Assembly: GCF_010435915.1 (NCBI RefSeq)
Contig: NZ_JAAFZH010000003.1
Span: forward strand, 496,001 to 560,000
DNA from: Spirosoma terrae
GTDB taxonomy: Bacteria > Bacteroidota > Bacteroidia > Cytophagales > Spirosomataceae
Length of the DNA stretch: 64,000 bases
Direction: 5' to 3'
Position 1 is the stretch's first letter. Each line of letters starts with the position of its first letter. Under the pieces are notes generated by a model. The model saw nothing but the letters and a program-made list of their open reading frames with translations, searched no databases and was not told the DNA's origin. Position numbers and translations under genes: made by a program. Shown piece after piece: positions 27,724 to 35,204 of the stretch.

Positions 27724-29595
27724 ATGAAACGACCTATTCTGTATCTCCTCATTTTTATTCCAATTGCTGTAACCTGCCTGGGTCAGTCGCCTGCTATCCA
27801 GCGGATCAATCCGACGAACTGGTGGGTAGGTATGAAAAACCCGAACCTACAGTTGCTGGTCTATGGTCCGAATGCCGGGACGTTAGCCTATACAATTACC
27901 TATCCCGGCGTAAAACTGCTGAAGACGCATACGGTCGAAAATCCAAATTACGCCTTCTTGGATCTGACCATTTCGTCGACAGCTAAACCCGGTACGCTAC
28001 GTATCGTTGGCAAGCGGGGGGCGCAAACGATCAACCAATCGTTCGAGTTGAAGGTGCGTGATAAAGCGCCGAAAGGGCAGGGCGTAACGGCCGCCGATTT
28101 TATTTATCTGGCCATGCCCGATCGATTTGCCAATGGCGACGAAAGCAACGACAAGTTTGCCGATATGGCCGACCCGAATGCCGACCGCTCGAATCCGTTT
28201 TATCGGCACGGGGGAGATCTGGCCGGAGCTGGTCAGCATCTCGACTACCTGAAAGATCTGGGCGTAACAGCCATCTGGTTTACGCCGGTTCTGGAAAATA
28301 ACCAGCCCTTGACCAACGAAGGGGGGGCTATGCGTTCGGCCTATCATGGCTACGGGTTTACGGATCACTACGCCGTTGATCGGCGGTTAGGTGGGAATGA
28401 TGCCTACAAAGCGTTCGTCAAAAAAGCCCATGCTATGGGTCTGAAAGTGGTGCAGGATGCGGTCTATAATCATGTTGGGATTAATCACTGGTTTTTGAAA
28501 GATGCGCCGATGAAAAGCTGGCTTCACCAGTGGCCGACCTATACGAATACGTCCTATAAATATCAATCCGTTACCGATCCGTACGGAGCTGAGAGCGACC
28601 GCCGGGTTATGCTGGATGGCTGGTTTGTGCCTTTCCTGCCCGATTTAAACCAGAGTAATCCGTTTGTAGCTAATTTTTTAATCCAGCACGCCATCTGGTC
28701 GGTCGAAAATTTTGGCGTAGATGCCTGGCGGGTCGATACGTATATGTATAACGATCAGCCGTTTATGAATCGCTGCAATCAGGCGTTGATGGATGAGTAT
28801 CCTAAGATTCATATTTTTGGCGAATCGTGGGTGAATAACGTAGTGGATCAGGCGTATTACACACGTAACAAAATTGATTTCGCCTTTAAATCAAACCAGC
28901 CGGGCGGGCTCGATTTTGTGGTGTACACAGCCATGCTGGACGCATTGAAACAGAAATTCAGTTGGGACGATGGCGTTAATCGATTCTATCAGGCTTTGGC
29001 GCAGGATGCTGTTTATCAGGACCCTTCAACGTTGGTGACGTTCCTGGATAACCACGATACCGACCGCTATTTATCGGTCATCGGCGACGATTTCGACAAG
29101 TATAAAATCGGACTTACGTGGCTGCTTACGACGCGGGGCATTCCGTCAATGTATTACGGAACCGAAATCCTGATGAAGAATTTTAAAGACCCGTCCGATG
29201 CCGAAGTGCGTCGGGATTTTCCGGGCGGTTTTCCTGGCGACAAAGAAAATAAGTTCGAAACTTCGGGACGTAACGACCGCGAAAAGGCTGCGTTTCAATT
29301 TGTTCGAAAACTGGCTACGTACCGGAGGGATAACCCGGTTATGCATACCGGAAAGCTGATGCAGTTTCTGCCGCAGGATGGTACGTATGTTTACTTCCGA
29401 TACGATGGCAATAAAACGGTAATGGTCGCTACGAACACCAACGACAAGGAAATTTCGCTCGATACCGTTCGCTTTACAGAGCGTATGAAAGGCTTCTCGT
29501 CGGCCCGTAATGTCCTGACCGATGAGGTAATTCAGGACCTTAAACTGATAAAATTGCCCGCCAAAACGGCGCTGGTGCTGGAGCTAGCGAAGTAA
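27724..29595 (+). CDS. Secreted cyclomaltodextrinase/neopullulanase (GH13)
   Basis: A 623-residue exported GH13 enzyme. Signal peptide (LLIFIPIAVTCLGQ, cut near residue 20), then an N-terminal beta-sandwich to about 112 (INPTNWWVGMKNPNLQLL, as in the Cyc-maltodext_N domain), the barrel, and a C-terminal beta domain from about 530. Catalytic residues are D338 (GVDAWRVDTY), E367 (IHIFGESWV) and D445 (FLDNHDTDR). This layout is that of SusA-type periplasmic neopullulanases that cut pullulan, cyclodextrins and maltodextrins. No SusC/SusD genes adjoin it, so the sugar must arrive by another outer-membrane route or be coded elsewhere. Confidence 0.9.
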   Translation: MKRPILYLLIFIPIAVTCLGQSPAIQRINPTNWWVGMKNPNLQLLVYGPNAGTLAYTITYPGVKLLKTHTVENPNYAFLDLTISSTAKPGTLRIVGKRGAQTINQSFELKVRDKAPKGQGVTAADFIYLAMPDRFANGDESNDKFADMADPNADRSNPFYRHGGDLAGAGQHLDYLKDLGVTAIWFTPVLENNQPLTNEGGAMRSAYHGYGFTDHYAVDRRLGGNDAYKAFVKKAHAMGLKVVQDAVYNHVGINHWFLKDAPMKSWLHQWPTYTNTSYKYQSVTDPYGAESDRRVMLDGWFVPFLPDLNQSNPFVANFLIQHAIWSVENFGVDAWRVDTYMYNDQPFMNRCNQALMDEYPKIHIFGESWVNNVVDQAYYTRNKIDFAFKSNQPGGLDFVVYTAMLDALKQKFSWDDGVNRFYQALAQDAVYQDPSTLVTFLDNHDTDRYLSVIGDDFDKYKIGLTWLLTTRGIPSMYYGTEILMKNFKDPSDAEVRRDFPGGFPGDKENKFETSGRNDREKAAFQFVRKLATYRRDNPVMHTGKLMQFLPQDGTYVYFRYDGNKTVMVATNTNDKEISLDTVRFTERMKGFSSARNVLTDEVIQDLKLIKLPAKTALVLELAK

Positions 29596-29627
29596 ACAAA
29601 CGTAGGTTTTACGCATCAAAAAACATC

Positions 29628-29635
29628 TACCTTTG
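29628..29635 (+). promoter_or_regulatory. Candidate -7 element of the phosphoglucomutase gene
   Basis: TACCTTTG fits the Bacteroidota -7 consensus and lies 27 bp before the ATG of the HAD-type gene. A TTTT-containing stretch about 20 bp upstream (29607-29610) could serve as a weak -33 box. The gene may therefore be transcribed separately from the GH13 gene 66 bp upstream. Confidence 0.4.
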
Positions 29636-29661
29636 TAGACAACCTGTGCGAAATTAGTTTT

Positions 29662-30327
29662 ATGAGTGTTATTAAAGCCTTTCTTTTTGACCTCGATGGG
29701 GTCATTGTTGATACAGCCATTTATCATTATCAGGCCTGGAAACGCCTGGCCAACGAACTGGGGTTTGATATATCGGAAGAGTTTAACGAACGATTGAAAG
29801 GCGTAAGCCGCATGGAGTCGTTAGATATTATTCTGGAGCATGGCGGTCTGACCTTGCCGGAAGAGAAAAAAAATGAGTTGGCAGCAGAGAAAAATCAGTG
29901 GTATCTCGAACTGGTGAGCCGTATGACGTCCGACGATATTCTGCCGGGCGTGGCCAATTTCTTTTCTCAGGTTCGCAAAGCCAACCTGCTGACGGCGCTG
30001 GGTTCTGTCAGTAAGAATGCTCCGCTGATTCTGGAGCGAATTGGTATGTCGGAAGCTTTTGACGTAATTATCGACGGTACGAAAATTTCCAAAGGCAAAC
30101 CTGATCCGGAAGTGTTTACCAAAGGTGCGGCCGAGCTGGGCGTCAACCCCGATGAGTGCGTGGTGTTCGAAGATGCCGTGGCAGGCGTTGAAGCCGGTAA
30201 ACGGGGCGGTATGTTTGTAGTGGGCCTTGGTTCGCCTGACGTATTGACGCAGGCCGATCTGATTGCTCCTTCGCTGGAAAATCTGACAGTAGCGGACGTA
30301 TTAAACAAAGCCGAAACTACACGCTGA
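29662..30327 (+). CDS. pgmB: Beta-phosphoglucomutase (HAD superfamily)
   Basis: A 221-residue cytosolic HAD phosphotransferase that converts beta-glucose 1-phosphate to glucose 6-phosphate, the product of maltose or trehalose phosphorolysis. The catalytic aspartates are D10 and D12 (FLFDLDGVIVDT), the cap includes the specificity segment (LKGVSRMESLDIIL), and GSVSKNAP, SKGKPDPE and VFEDAVAGVEAG are HAD motifs II-IV. Placement between a secreted maltodextrin hydrolase and a regulator/transporter pair supports the assignment, though a maltose phosphorylase gene is not in the window. Confidence 0.88.
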   Translation: MSVIKAFLFDLDGVIVDTAIYHYQAWKRLANELGFDISEEFNERLKGVSRMESLDIILEHGGLTLPEEKKNELAAEKNQWYLELVSRMTSDDILPGVANFFSQVRKANLLTALGSVSKNAPLILERIGMSEAFDVIIDGTKISKGKPDPEVFTKGAAELGVNPDECVVFEDAVAGVEAGKRGGMFVVGLGSPDVLTQADLIAPSLENLTVADVLNKAETTR

Positions 30328-30372
30328 GTCTGGCTGCTGCGTAATTAAAAAACCCAATACGTATAAGAGGTG

Positions 30373-30402
30373 TTGTCGTTATAAAAAAACGACTTACCTT
30401 TG
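30373..30402 (+). promoter_or_regulatory. Promoter of the GntR regulator gene
   Basis: TTG at 30373-30375 and TACCTTTG at 30395-30402, 19 bp apart, fit the Bacteroidota -33/-7 pattern. Transcription should start about at 30409, right inside the operator-like repeat. An inverted repeat GTCGTT-N7-AACGAC (30375-30380, 30388-30393) lies within the spacer and could bind a second regulator. Confidence 0.55.
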
Positions 30403-30409
30403 TTTGAGA

Positions 30410-30428
30410 TCATCAGATGATATGATGA
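30410..30428 (+). promoter_or_regulatory. Putative GntR operator, copy 1
   Basis: TCATCAGATGATATGATGA at the 5' end of the regulator gene, overlapping its ATG ATG start codons. It contains the 13-bp palindrome ATCATC-A-GATGAT (30409-30421) and the outer pair TCATCA...TGATGA, as expected for a dimeric FadR-type regulator. The same 19 bp recur exactly at 31096-31114. Confidence 0.65.
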
Positions 30429-31081
30429 ATACGCCCATACAAAAACGATCATTAGCGGACGAGGTTGCTAGTCTGATTAGTGCTTACATCCAATCGGGAC
30501 ACTACGTAGTGAATCAAAAGTTGCCAACCGAACCTGAACTCATGAAACAGTTTGGCGTTGGCCGCTCGTCAATACGTGAAGCAATCCGGATGCTGGCTAA
30601 TTCAGGAATGCTACGTGTACAGCAAGGCGTAGGGACATTTGTTGAGGAATATTCGGCTAATAATGAAACGTTGCAGCAACGGCTGAAGCGAGCGAAGGCC
30701 CGTGATATTGATGAAGTACGGCAGTTAATAGAAGTCAAGATTGCGCAAAAAGCGGCTGTTAATCGTACGGAAGAGCAGCTGGCTATAATTGAAGAATTTC
30801 TTGTTCAGCGCGGCAAGGCAGCGCAGGCGGGTTTGCTGGAAGAGTGTGTACAGGCCGATATTAATTTTCACCTGAGCATCGCGAAAGCCTCCGGCAACGA
30901 TATTCTGATCGATCTATACCAGGCTTTCTCGTCGCAACTGAAGGATTGGTTTTTACAGATTTATCCAGATACTCAATCGTTTATTCAAACGAATGAGCTG
31001 CATAAATCTCTGTTTCAGAGCATCAGCGAACGCGACGAAGAAAAAACACTCTTGTACGCAACCCAGATCTTGAACCATTAA
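30422..31081 (+). CDS. GntR family regulator, FadR subfamily (FCD domain)
   Basis: A transcription factor of about 220 residues: winged helix-turn-helix (KLPTEPELMKQFGVGRSSIREA) shown here only by its core LPTEPELMKQFGV, then a helical FCD ligand-binding domain with metal-binding residues in ADINFHLSIAKAS and NELHKSLF. The open frame reaches back to a TTG at 30404, but those first codons are simply the operator; the ATG pair at 30422/30425 is the realistic start. The gene is flanked by sugar-metabolism genes and shares an exact 19-bp sequence with the transporter downstream, so it probably represses itself and the transporter in response to a sugar or sugar acid. Confidence 0.88.
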   Translation: MMNTPIQKRSLADEVASLISAYIQSGHYVVNQKLPTEPELMKQFGVGRSSIREAIRMLANSGMLRVQQGVGTFVEEYSANNETLQQRLKRAKARDIDEVRQLIEVKIAQKAAVNRTEEQLAIIEEFLVQRGKAAQAGLLEECVQADINFHLSIAKASGNDILIDLYQAFSSQLKDWFLQIYPDTQSFIQTNELHKSLFQSISERDEEKTLLYATQILNH

Positions 31082-31095
31082 TTTTTTACTTTAAG

Positions 31096-31114
31096 TCATC
31101 AGATGATATGATGA
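31096..31114 (+). promoter_or_regulatory. Putative GntR operator, copy 2
   Basis: The identical 19-bp TCATCAGATGATATGATGA stands over the start codon of the MFS gene (ATG at 31108 and 31111). Exact duplication of a palindromic sequence at the starts of a regulator and the next gene is strong evidence of a shared operator. Confidence 0.65.
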
Positions 31115-32316
31115 GTAAACCAACGTTGCAAGCAGAACCGAAACAAATGGTACAACAAACGGCTTATTCCGTTCTGTACGCTATTAGCTTTGCTCACCTG
31201 TTGAATGATATGCTTCAGGCAGTCATTCCAGCAATTTACCCAATTATAAAGGAAGACTTTCACCTCGATTTCACCGACATTGGTCTGGTGACGCTAACGT
31301 ATCAGCTAACGGCTTCCATTTTGCAACCTTTTGTAGGATTGTATACCGACCGGCATCCAAAGCCGTTCTCGCTGGCAATTGGTATGGGTATTTCGCTGTT
31401 GGGCTTAGTCAGTTTGGCCCTTTCGCCTAGTTTTTTCTGGATTCTGGCTTCCGTAGGTCTGATTGGTATTGGCTCATCTATTTTCCACCCCGATTCATCG
31501 CGCGTTGCTTATCTGGCTTCGGGTGGCAAGCGTGGATTAGCGCAGTCAATTTTTCAGTTGGGCGGCAATGCCGGAAGTGCGCTAGGGCCATTGTTGGCCG
31601 CATTGCTGGTTGTTTCGTATGGGCAACGTAGCGTGATGTGGTTTGGTGTAGCAGCTCTTATTGGGATTATTTTGCTGACTCGAATTGGGAAGTGGTATAA
31701 AACAGTCGCTTTGCCAAAAGTGAATAAAACAGTTGAGTCGGCTTCGTCAGGATTGAGCCAGCGCCGGGTTATCCTGTCGCTGTTGATTCTGCTCGTACTG
31801 ATTTTTTCCAAGTATTTCTATTTAGCCGGGATGACGAGCTATTTCACGTTTTACCTGATGGATAAATTTCAGCTAGGCGTAAAAAGTGCTCAGATTCACC
31901 TATTTATCTTTCTGGCGGCCATTGCCGTTGGTACGTTGGCTGGTGGACCGCTGGGGGATCGATTTGGGCGGAAATACATTATCTGGATATCGATTCTGGG
32001 CGCGGCTCCCTTCACGCTGCTAATGCCGCATGCTAACCTGTTCTGGACAACGATTCTCTCGATCTGTACAGGCTTACTTATTTCGTCGGCATTTTCGGCA
32101 ATTATCGTCTATGCGCAGGAACTGGTTCCCGGTAAAGTGGGCATGATTGCTGGCTTATTTTTCGGATTCGCTTTCGGAATGGGTGGGCTCGGCTCGGCTT
32201 TACTGGGTAAACTGGCCGATTATACCAGCATTACATATGTGTTTGACGTTTGTGCATTTCTGCCGTTGCTAGGTATTCTGACGGCCTTCTTGCCTAATCT
32301 GGATACGAAGAAGTAG
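31108..32316 (+). CDS. MFS transporter, Fsr (fosmidomycin-resistance)-like
   Basis: A 402-residue 12-helix major facilitator. The N-terminus reads SFAHLLNDMLQAVIPAIYPI and GLVTLTYQLTASILQP, the signature of the fosmidomycin resistance protein Fsr subfamily, with GLYTDRHPKP as the helix 2-3 loop. That subfamily is usually thought of as drug efflux, but here the gene is controlled with a GntR regulator next to sugar enzymes, so a sugar-phosphate or sugar-related export/import role is possible. It is 26 bp behind the regulator, with the operator copy 2 over its start. Followed by a hairpin terminator. Confidence 0.85.
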   Translation: MMSKPTLQAEPKQMVQQTAYSVLYAISFAHLLNDMLQAVIPAIYPIIKEDFHLDFTDIGLVTLTYQLTASILQPFVGLYTDRHPKPFSLAIGMGISLLGLVSLALSPSFFWILASVGLIGIGSSIFHPDSSRVAYLASGGKRGLAQSIFQLGGNAGSALGPLLAALLVVSYGQRSVMWFGVAALIGIILLTRIGKWYKTVALPKVNKTVESASSGLSQRRVILSLLILLVLIFSKYFYLAGMTSYFTFYLMDKFQLGVKSAQIHLFIFLAAIAVGTLAGGPLGDRFGRKYIIWISILGAAPFTLLMPHANLFWTTILSICTGLLISSAFSAIIVYAQELVPGKVGMIAGLFFGFAFGMGGLGSALLGKLADYTSITYVFDVCAFLPLLGILTAFLPNLDTKK

Positions 32317-32322
32317 TAGGAG

Positions 32323-32344
32323 ATACCCCGCAGCTGCGGGGTAT
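32323..32344. terminator. Perfect GC-rich hairpin between convergent genes
   Basis: ATACCCCGCAG followed directly by its reverse complement CTGCGGGGTAT makes a 22-bp palindrome between the MFS gene (ends 32316) and the converging DUF5686 gene (ends 32355). It should terminate both. Confidence 0.8.
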
Positions 32345-32354
32345 TATGCCGCCA

Positions 32355-34886
32355 TTAAAACGCCAGCCAACCTGATACTTTAATGGCGAATGGTGTTACA
32401 GGAATGCCGGTTCTGCTGACATTGTCGCGATAGGTTAGCCGGTGAATGGCATCGACACGTAGCACTTTGAAAATATTGTCGATGCCATAGCCTACTTCAA
32501 TATAGGGTGTACGGTTCAACGAACTAAAGCCTTCTACGGTCTGGCCCTGGCTGTCGGTAGCCGGAATCATAGCCATATTGGCTGACGATACGCTGCCGAC
32601 GAAAACTTTTGCCGTAACGAATTCCCGCCATTTAAGCTGACGTAATAAAGGCAGCCGGTTAAAAAGTAGCCCACCGAAGTTATGTTCAAATTGAGCCGTT
32701 GCCCATCGGTCGGCAATAAACTCAAAATAATTCATCAGGTTATAGGCATTGCCTACGTAGAAAATCGACTCGTTCCCCAACGGCGTATACAGCAGCGGGT
32801 AAGGAACCGTAGACGGAATAATACCAGCGCCAAGCGAATAATAAGACCTTCCCAGAATTCCCATCCGGAACGAATGTTTCATGTTGAACGCAATCTGGTG
32901 GTACGTAAAGTCGCCCCCCAAGGCTTCGCGGATACCCAGCGTATACCGTAGCGTGAAAATTGGTTTGCGAACGGCCCCGGCGCTAATTCGTACGTTGTCG
33001 TTCTGAAGCATAATCTCATCGGGTGCAAAGCGAGTTTCCGAAATCAACTCCGTAACCCGGTAGTTACTACGTATCGACTGGTCCTGATCGCGTATCTGGG
33101 GCTGAAAGGCAAACGGAAATAGCGGCTCAAACGTGCGGTTACGCATGGCTACTGTCTGAGTAAATCCACGGCCCAGTTCGCGTCGGAAGTATACCAGGTT
33201 TTCTTCCTGGAAGTAGGGGCGCCGGATAGTACCAAATCGGGAGTAAGCGGCAAAAATGGAGTTGTTGCCAATATTATCGGCCGATACACCAACCCGTTCC
33301 AGATCATAGGTATGGCGGGCACCAATCACAGTCCAGGGTTTTCGACTCAGGATATACTCGATGGTGCCGCCATATTTAAACGTCTGGTCCTGCGTGCCAT
33401 AAGCCAGATAGCCGCTCAGCAGCCATTTTTTACTAAAGCCCGTGTTGGTCCGAAGCCCCAGCCTAAATCGATTGCCTTCAATATCGTTGTTAGCGTATGA
33501 ATACAAAAGAGGACCAACATCGATATGGAGTTTGTCGATTGGTTTATAGCCTAATACGCCAAGTTTTATGATTTCACCGGCCACTTTGATGATAGGCACG
33601 TTACGTACCGAATCAACAACCTGCATGGCCCGCCATTCGGAAGGCGAGAGGTCATCGGGCCGAACGCTTTTCCAGTAGGTTGGGTCTGTTACCTTATAAT
33701 CGTCGGCTAACTCGATAGCGGGGCTATAAAAGCCAACATCTTTGGGCTCGTTGACAACAATATTACGGGCCGTCGTGAAAAAACGGATAAGTGCACCGGG
33801 CGCACGGGGAGCGGGTTGGTCGGTGTCGATGCTAACCTGTGTCTGTACGGGAAAACGAACACCCGATTCTAACGTTTCCCAGCTTTGCTCAATATGAAGC
33901 TCGTCAACGAAATTGATATTGGCGCGTTTGTCGACTTTTACGTCGACCTGAGCCAGGGCCATTTTTAAGGTATCAATCCACACTGTACCGGTAAAGGCCA
34001 GGTCGGTGGGACGTTTGGGCGTTAACTCAATTTCGTAACAAACGGCTTCGTTGACCAGAACGGTATCTTTTAGTCGGAAGGTATAAACGGTTTCCCACTG
34101 GGCACCCACTGGCGACGGAATGTCTTTTTGTAGAAGAAATACTGAGTTCCTGTAAAAGTTATATTGTTGGAAAGAAGCACCGGTCAGCTGAGAAATGAGG
34201 CCACCATCGCTAACGCCAACCCCCGTTACCTGCGATTTCAGCACTCGTTCCTTTACTTTTTGAGGGTTGTTCCGGGAAAAGAAATTAGAAAACGTTTCGG
34301 AAATGAAGACTGGTACTGCCGGTAAACCGTTCTCATCGGTTATAGCGGGCAATTTGCCCAGGAGCCGATTGATAGGTCCCGGTTTGCGGTTTTTCTTCCG
34401 CTGCTTGCTAAAGTTATTGATGTATCCCTCGATTTTAGTGTAACTATCGTACTGATACCCTGATAGTTCGGCTGGATTGTATTGGTCGCGTCTACGCACG
34501 GCTTCGCGCAAAACCCGGTAGGCCGGATCGCCCCCTTTAGCGTAGACCCTAACTTCCTGAAGTTTGGTAGCTGCTGATACCAGCTGAGCGTCAATCGTTT
34601 GATTCGCAATCGATGCTGTAGCAAAAGAACGGGTCTGGTAGCCAAGACTCAGAACCAGAATCGAGTCGGCAAGCTGTTTGGTACGTAATACGTAGTGACC
34701 ATCAACGTCGGACGTAGCACCATTTGTTAATCCTTTTAAGGCAATACTGGCAAAAGGAATACCTTCGCCAGTGGCTGCGTCGGTTACCCGGCCGCTAATG
34801 GTGTAGGAGGTTTGGGCCATAATCGCCACTGGCCATCCAACGAGTAGAAGGCTGAATAGAGCGAAGGACCGTACTAGTAAAGTCAT
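32355..34886 (-). CDS. DUF5686 outer-membrane protein with CarboxypepD_reg-like domain
   Basis: An 843-residue exported protein. After a signal peptide (LLVGWPVAIMAQ) comes a carboxypeptidase-regulatory-like beta-sandwich at about 28-115 (YTISGRVTDAATGEGIPFAS, shown in part), which in Bacteroidota precedes outer-membrane beta-barrels, and the remainder is the DUF5686 region, rich in alternating beta-strands with an aromatic C-terminus ending WLAF, as in barrel proteins. Members are thought to work at the outer membrane, possibly as transport or assembly factors, but no function is established. An AT-rich stretch and a 60-bp hairpin separate it from the next upstream gene. Confidence 0.82.
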   Translation of the reverse strand: MTLLVRSFALFSLLLVGWPVAIMAQTSYTISGRVTDAATGEGIPFASIALKGLTNGATSDVDGHYVLRTKQLADSILVLSLGYQTRSFATASIANQTIDAQLVSAATKLQEVRVYAKGGDPAYRVLREAVRRRDQYNPAELSGYQYDSYTKIEGYINNFSKQRKKNRKPGPINRLLGKLPAITDENGLPAVPVFISETFSNFFSRNNPQKVKERVLKSQVTGVGVSDGGLISQLTGASFQQYNFYRNSVFLLQKDIPSPVGAQWETVYTFRLKDTVLVNEAVCYEIELTPKRPTDLAFTGTVWIDTLKMALAQVDVKVDKRANINFVDELHIEQSWETLESGVRFPVQTQVSIDTDQPAPRAPGALIRFFTTARNIVVNEPKDVGFYSPAIELADDYKVTDPTYWKSVRPDDLSPSEWRAMQVVDSVRNVPIIKVAGEIIKLGVLGYKPIDKLHIDVGPLLYSYANNDIEGNRFRLGLRTNTGFSKKWLLSGYLAYGTQDQTFKYGGTIEYILSRKPWTVIGARHTYDLERVGVSADNIGNNSIFAAYSRFGTIRRPYFQEENLVYFRRELGRGFTQTVAMRNRTFEPLFPFAFQPQIRDQDQSIRSNYRVTELISETRFAPDEIMLQNDNVRISAGAVRKPIFTLRYTLGIREALGGDFTYHQIAFNMKHSFRMGILGRSYYSLGAGIIPSTVPYPLLYTPLGNESIFYVGNAYNLMNYFEFIADRWATAQFEHNFGGLLFNRLPLLRQLKWREFVTAKVFVGSVSSANMAMIPATDSQGQTVEGFSSLNRTPYIEVGYGIDNIFKVLRVDAIHRLTYRDNVSRTGIPVTPFAIKVSGWLAF

Positions 34887-35204
34887 TTAGTGGGAATGTA
34901 GGAGTACATCATTTGTTTTAAACAGATGTTTAATCAACAAGGTTTACTAAAAATTGAAAAATTATATAAAATCCAGGAATCAGACGACAAGCTGTGTTTT
35001 TCTTGGAAAATTGCAATCAATAGGGCTTATTCGTCTCTACGCAGCCTGCCGAAAATTCGTTGCAGTCTATGCCTGGAAAGTGCAATTTATGATTCTGGTA
35101 AAGCCTGTATTACAGAGTACTTTACGGTAGTACTCCGTTAAAAAGCTAATGGGCCAGCAGAGATCGATCTCTGCTGGCCCATTAGCTTTTTAACGCGAAT
35201 TTGC
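34887..35204. other. Intergenic region with promoter of DUF5686 gene and a strong hairpin
   Basis: 318 bp between two - strand genes. A short + strand ORF (34926-35141) has no recognisable features and I do not regard it as a gene. The part next to 34886 should hold the promoter of the DUF5686 gene, although I see no clear TAnnTTTG. The part next to 35205 holds a GAGTAC...GTACTC pair (35115-35135) and the 60-bp palindrome. Confidence 0.5.
35136..35195. terminator. 60-bp perfect palindrome downstream of a secreted protein gene
   Basis: Arms 35136-35165 and 35166-35195 are exact reverse complements with no loop (30 bp each), containing a GC-rich centre (GGGCCAGCAGAGATC half) and AAAA/TTTT outer parts. 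It sits 10 bp beyond the stop codon of the 35205-36881 gene and should terminate that transcript. It could also extrude as a cruciform. Confidence 0.8.

Noticed and set aside
30404-30421. TTG start extending the GntR regulator
   Set aside because: The codons are the operator palindrome and overlap the -7/+1 region; ATG at 30422 is used instead.
34926-35141. 71-residue + strand ORF in the gap before the DUF5686 gene
   Set aside because: No homology-like motif, AT-rich codon use unlike neighbours, lies in a promoter region and ends in the palindrome; treated as non-coding.
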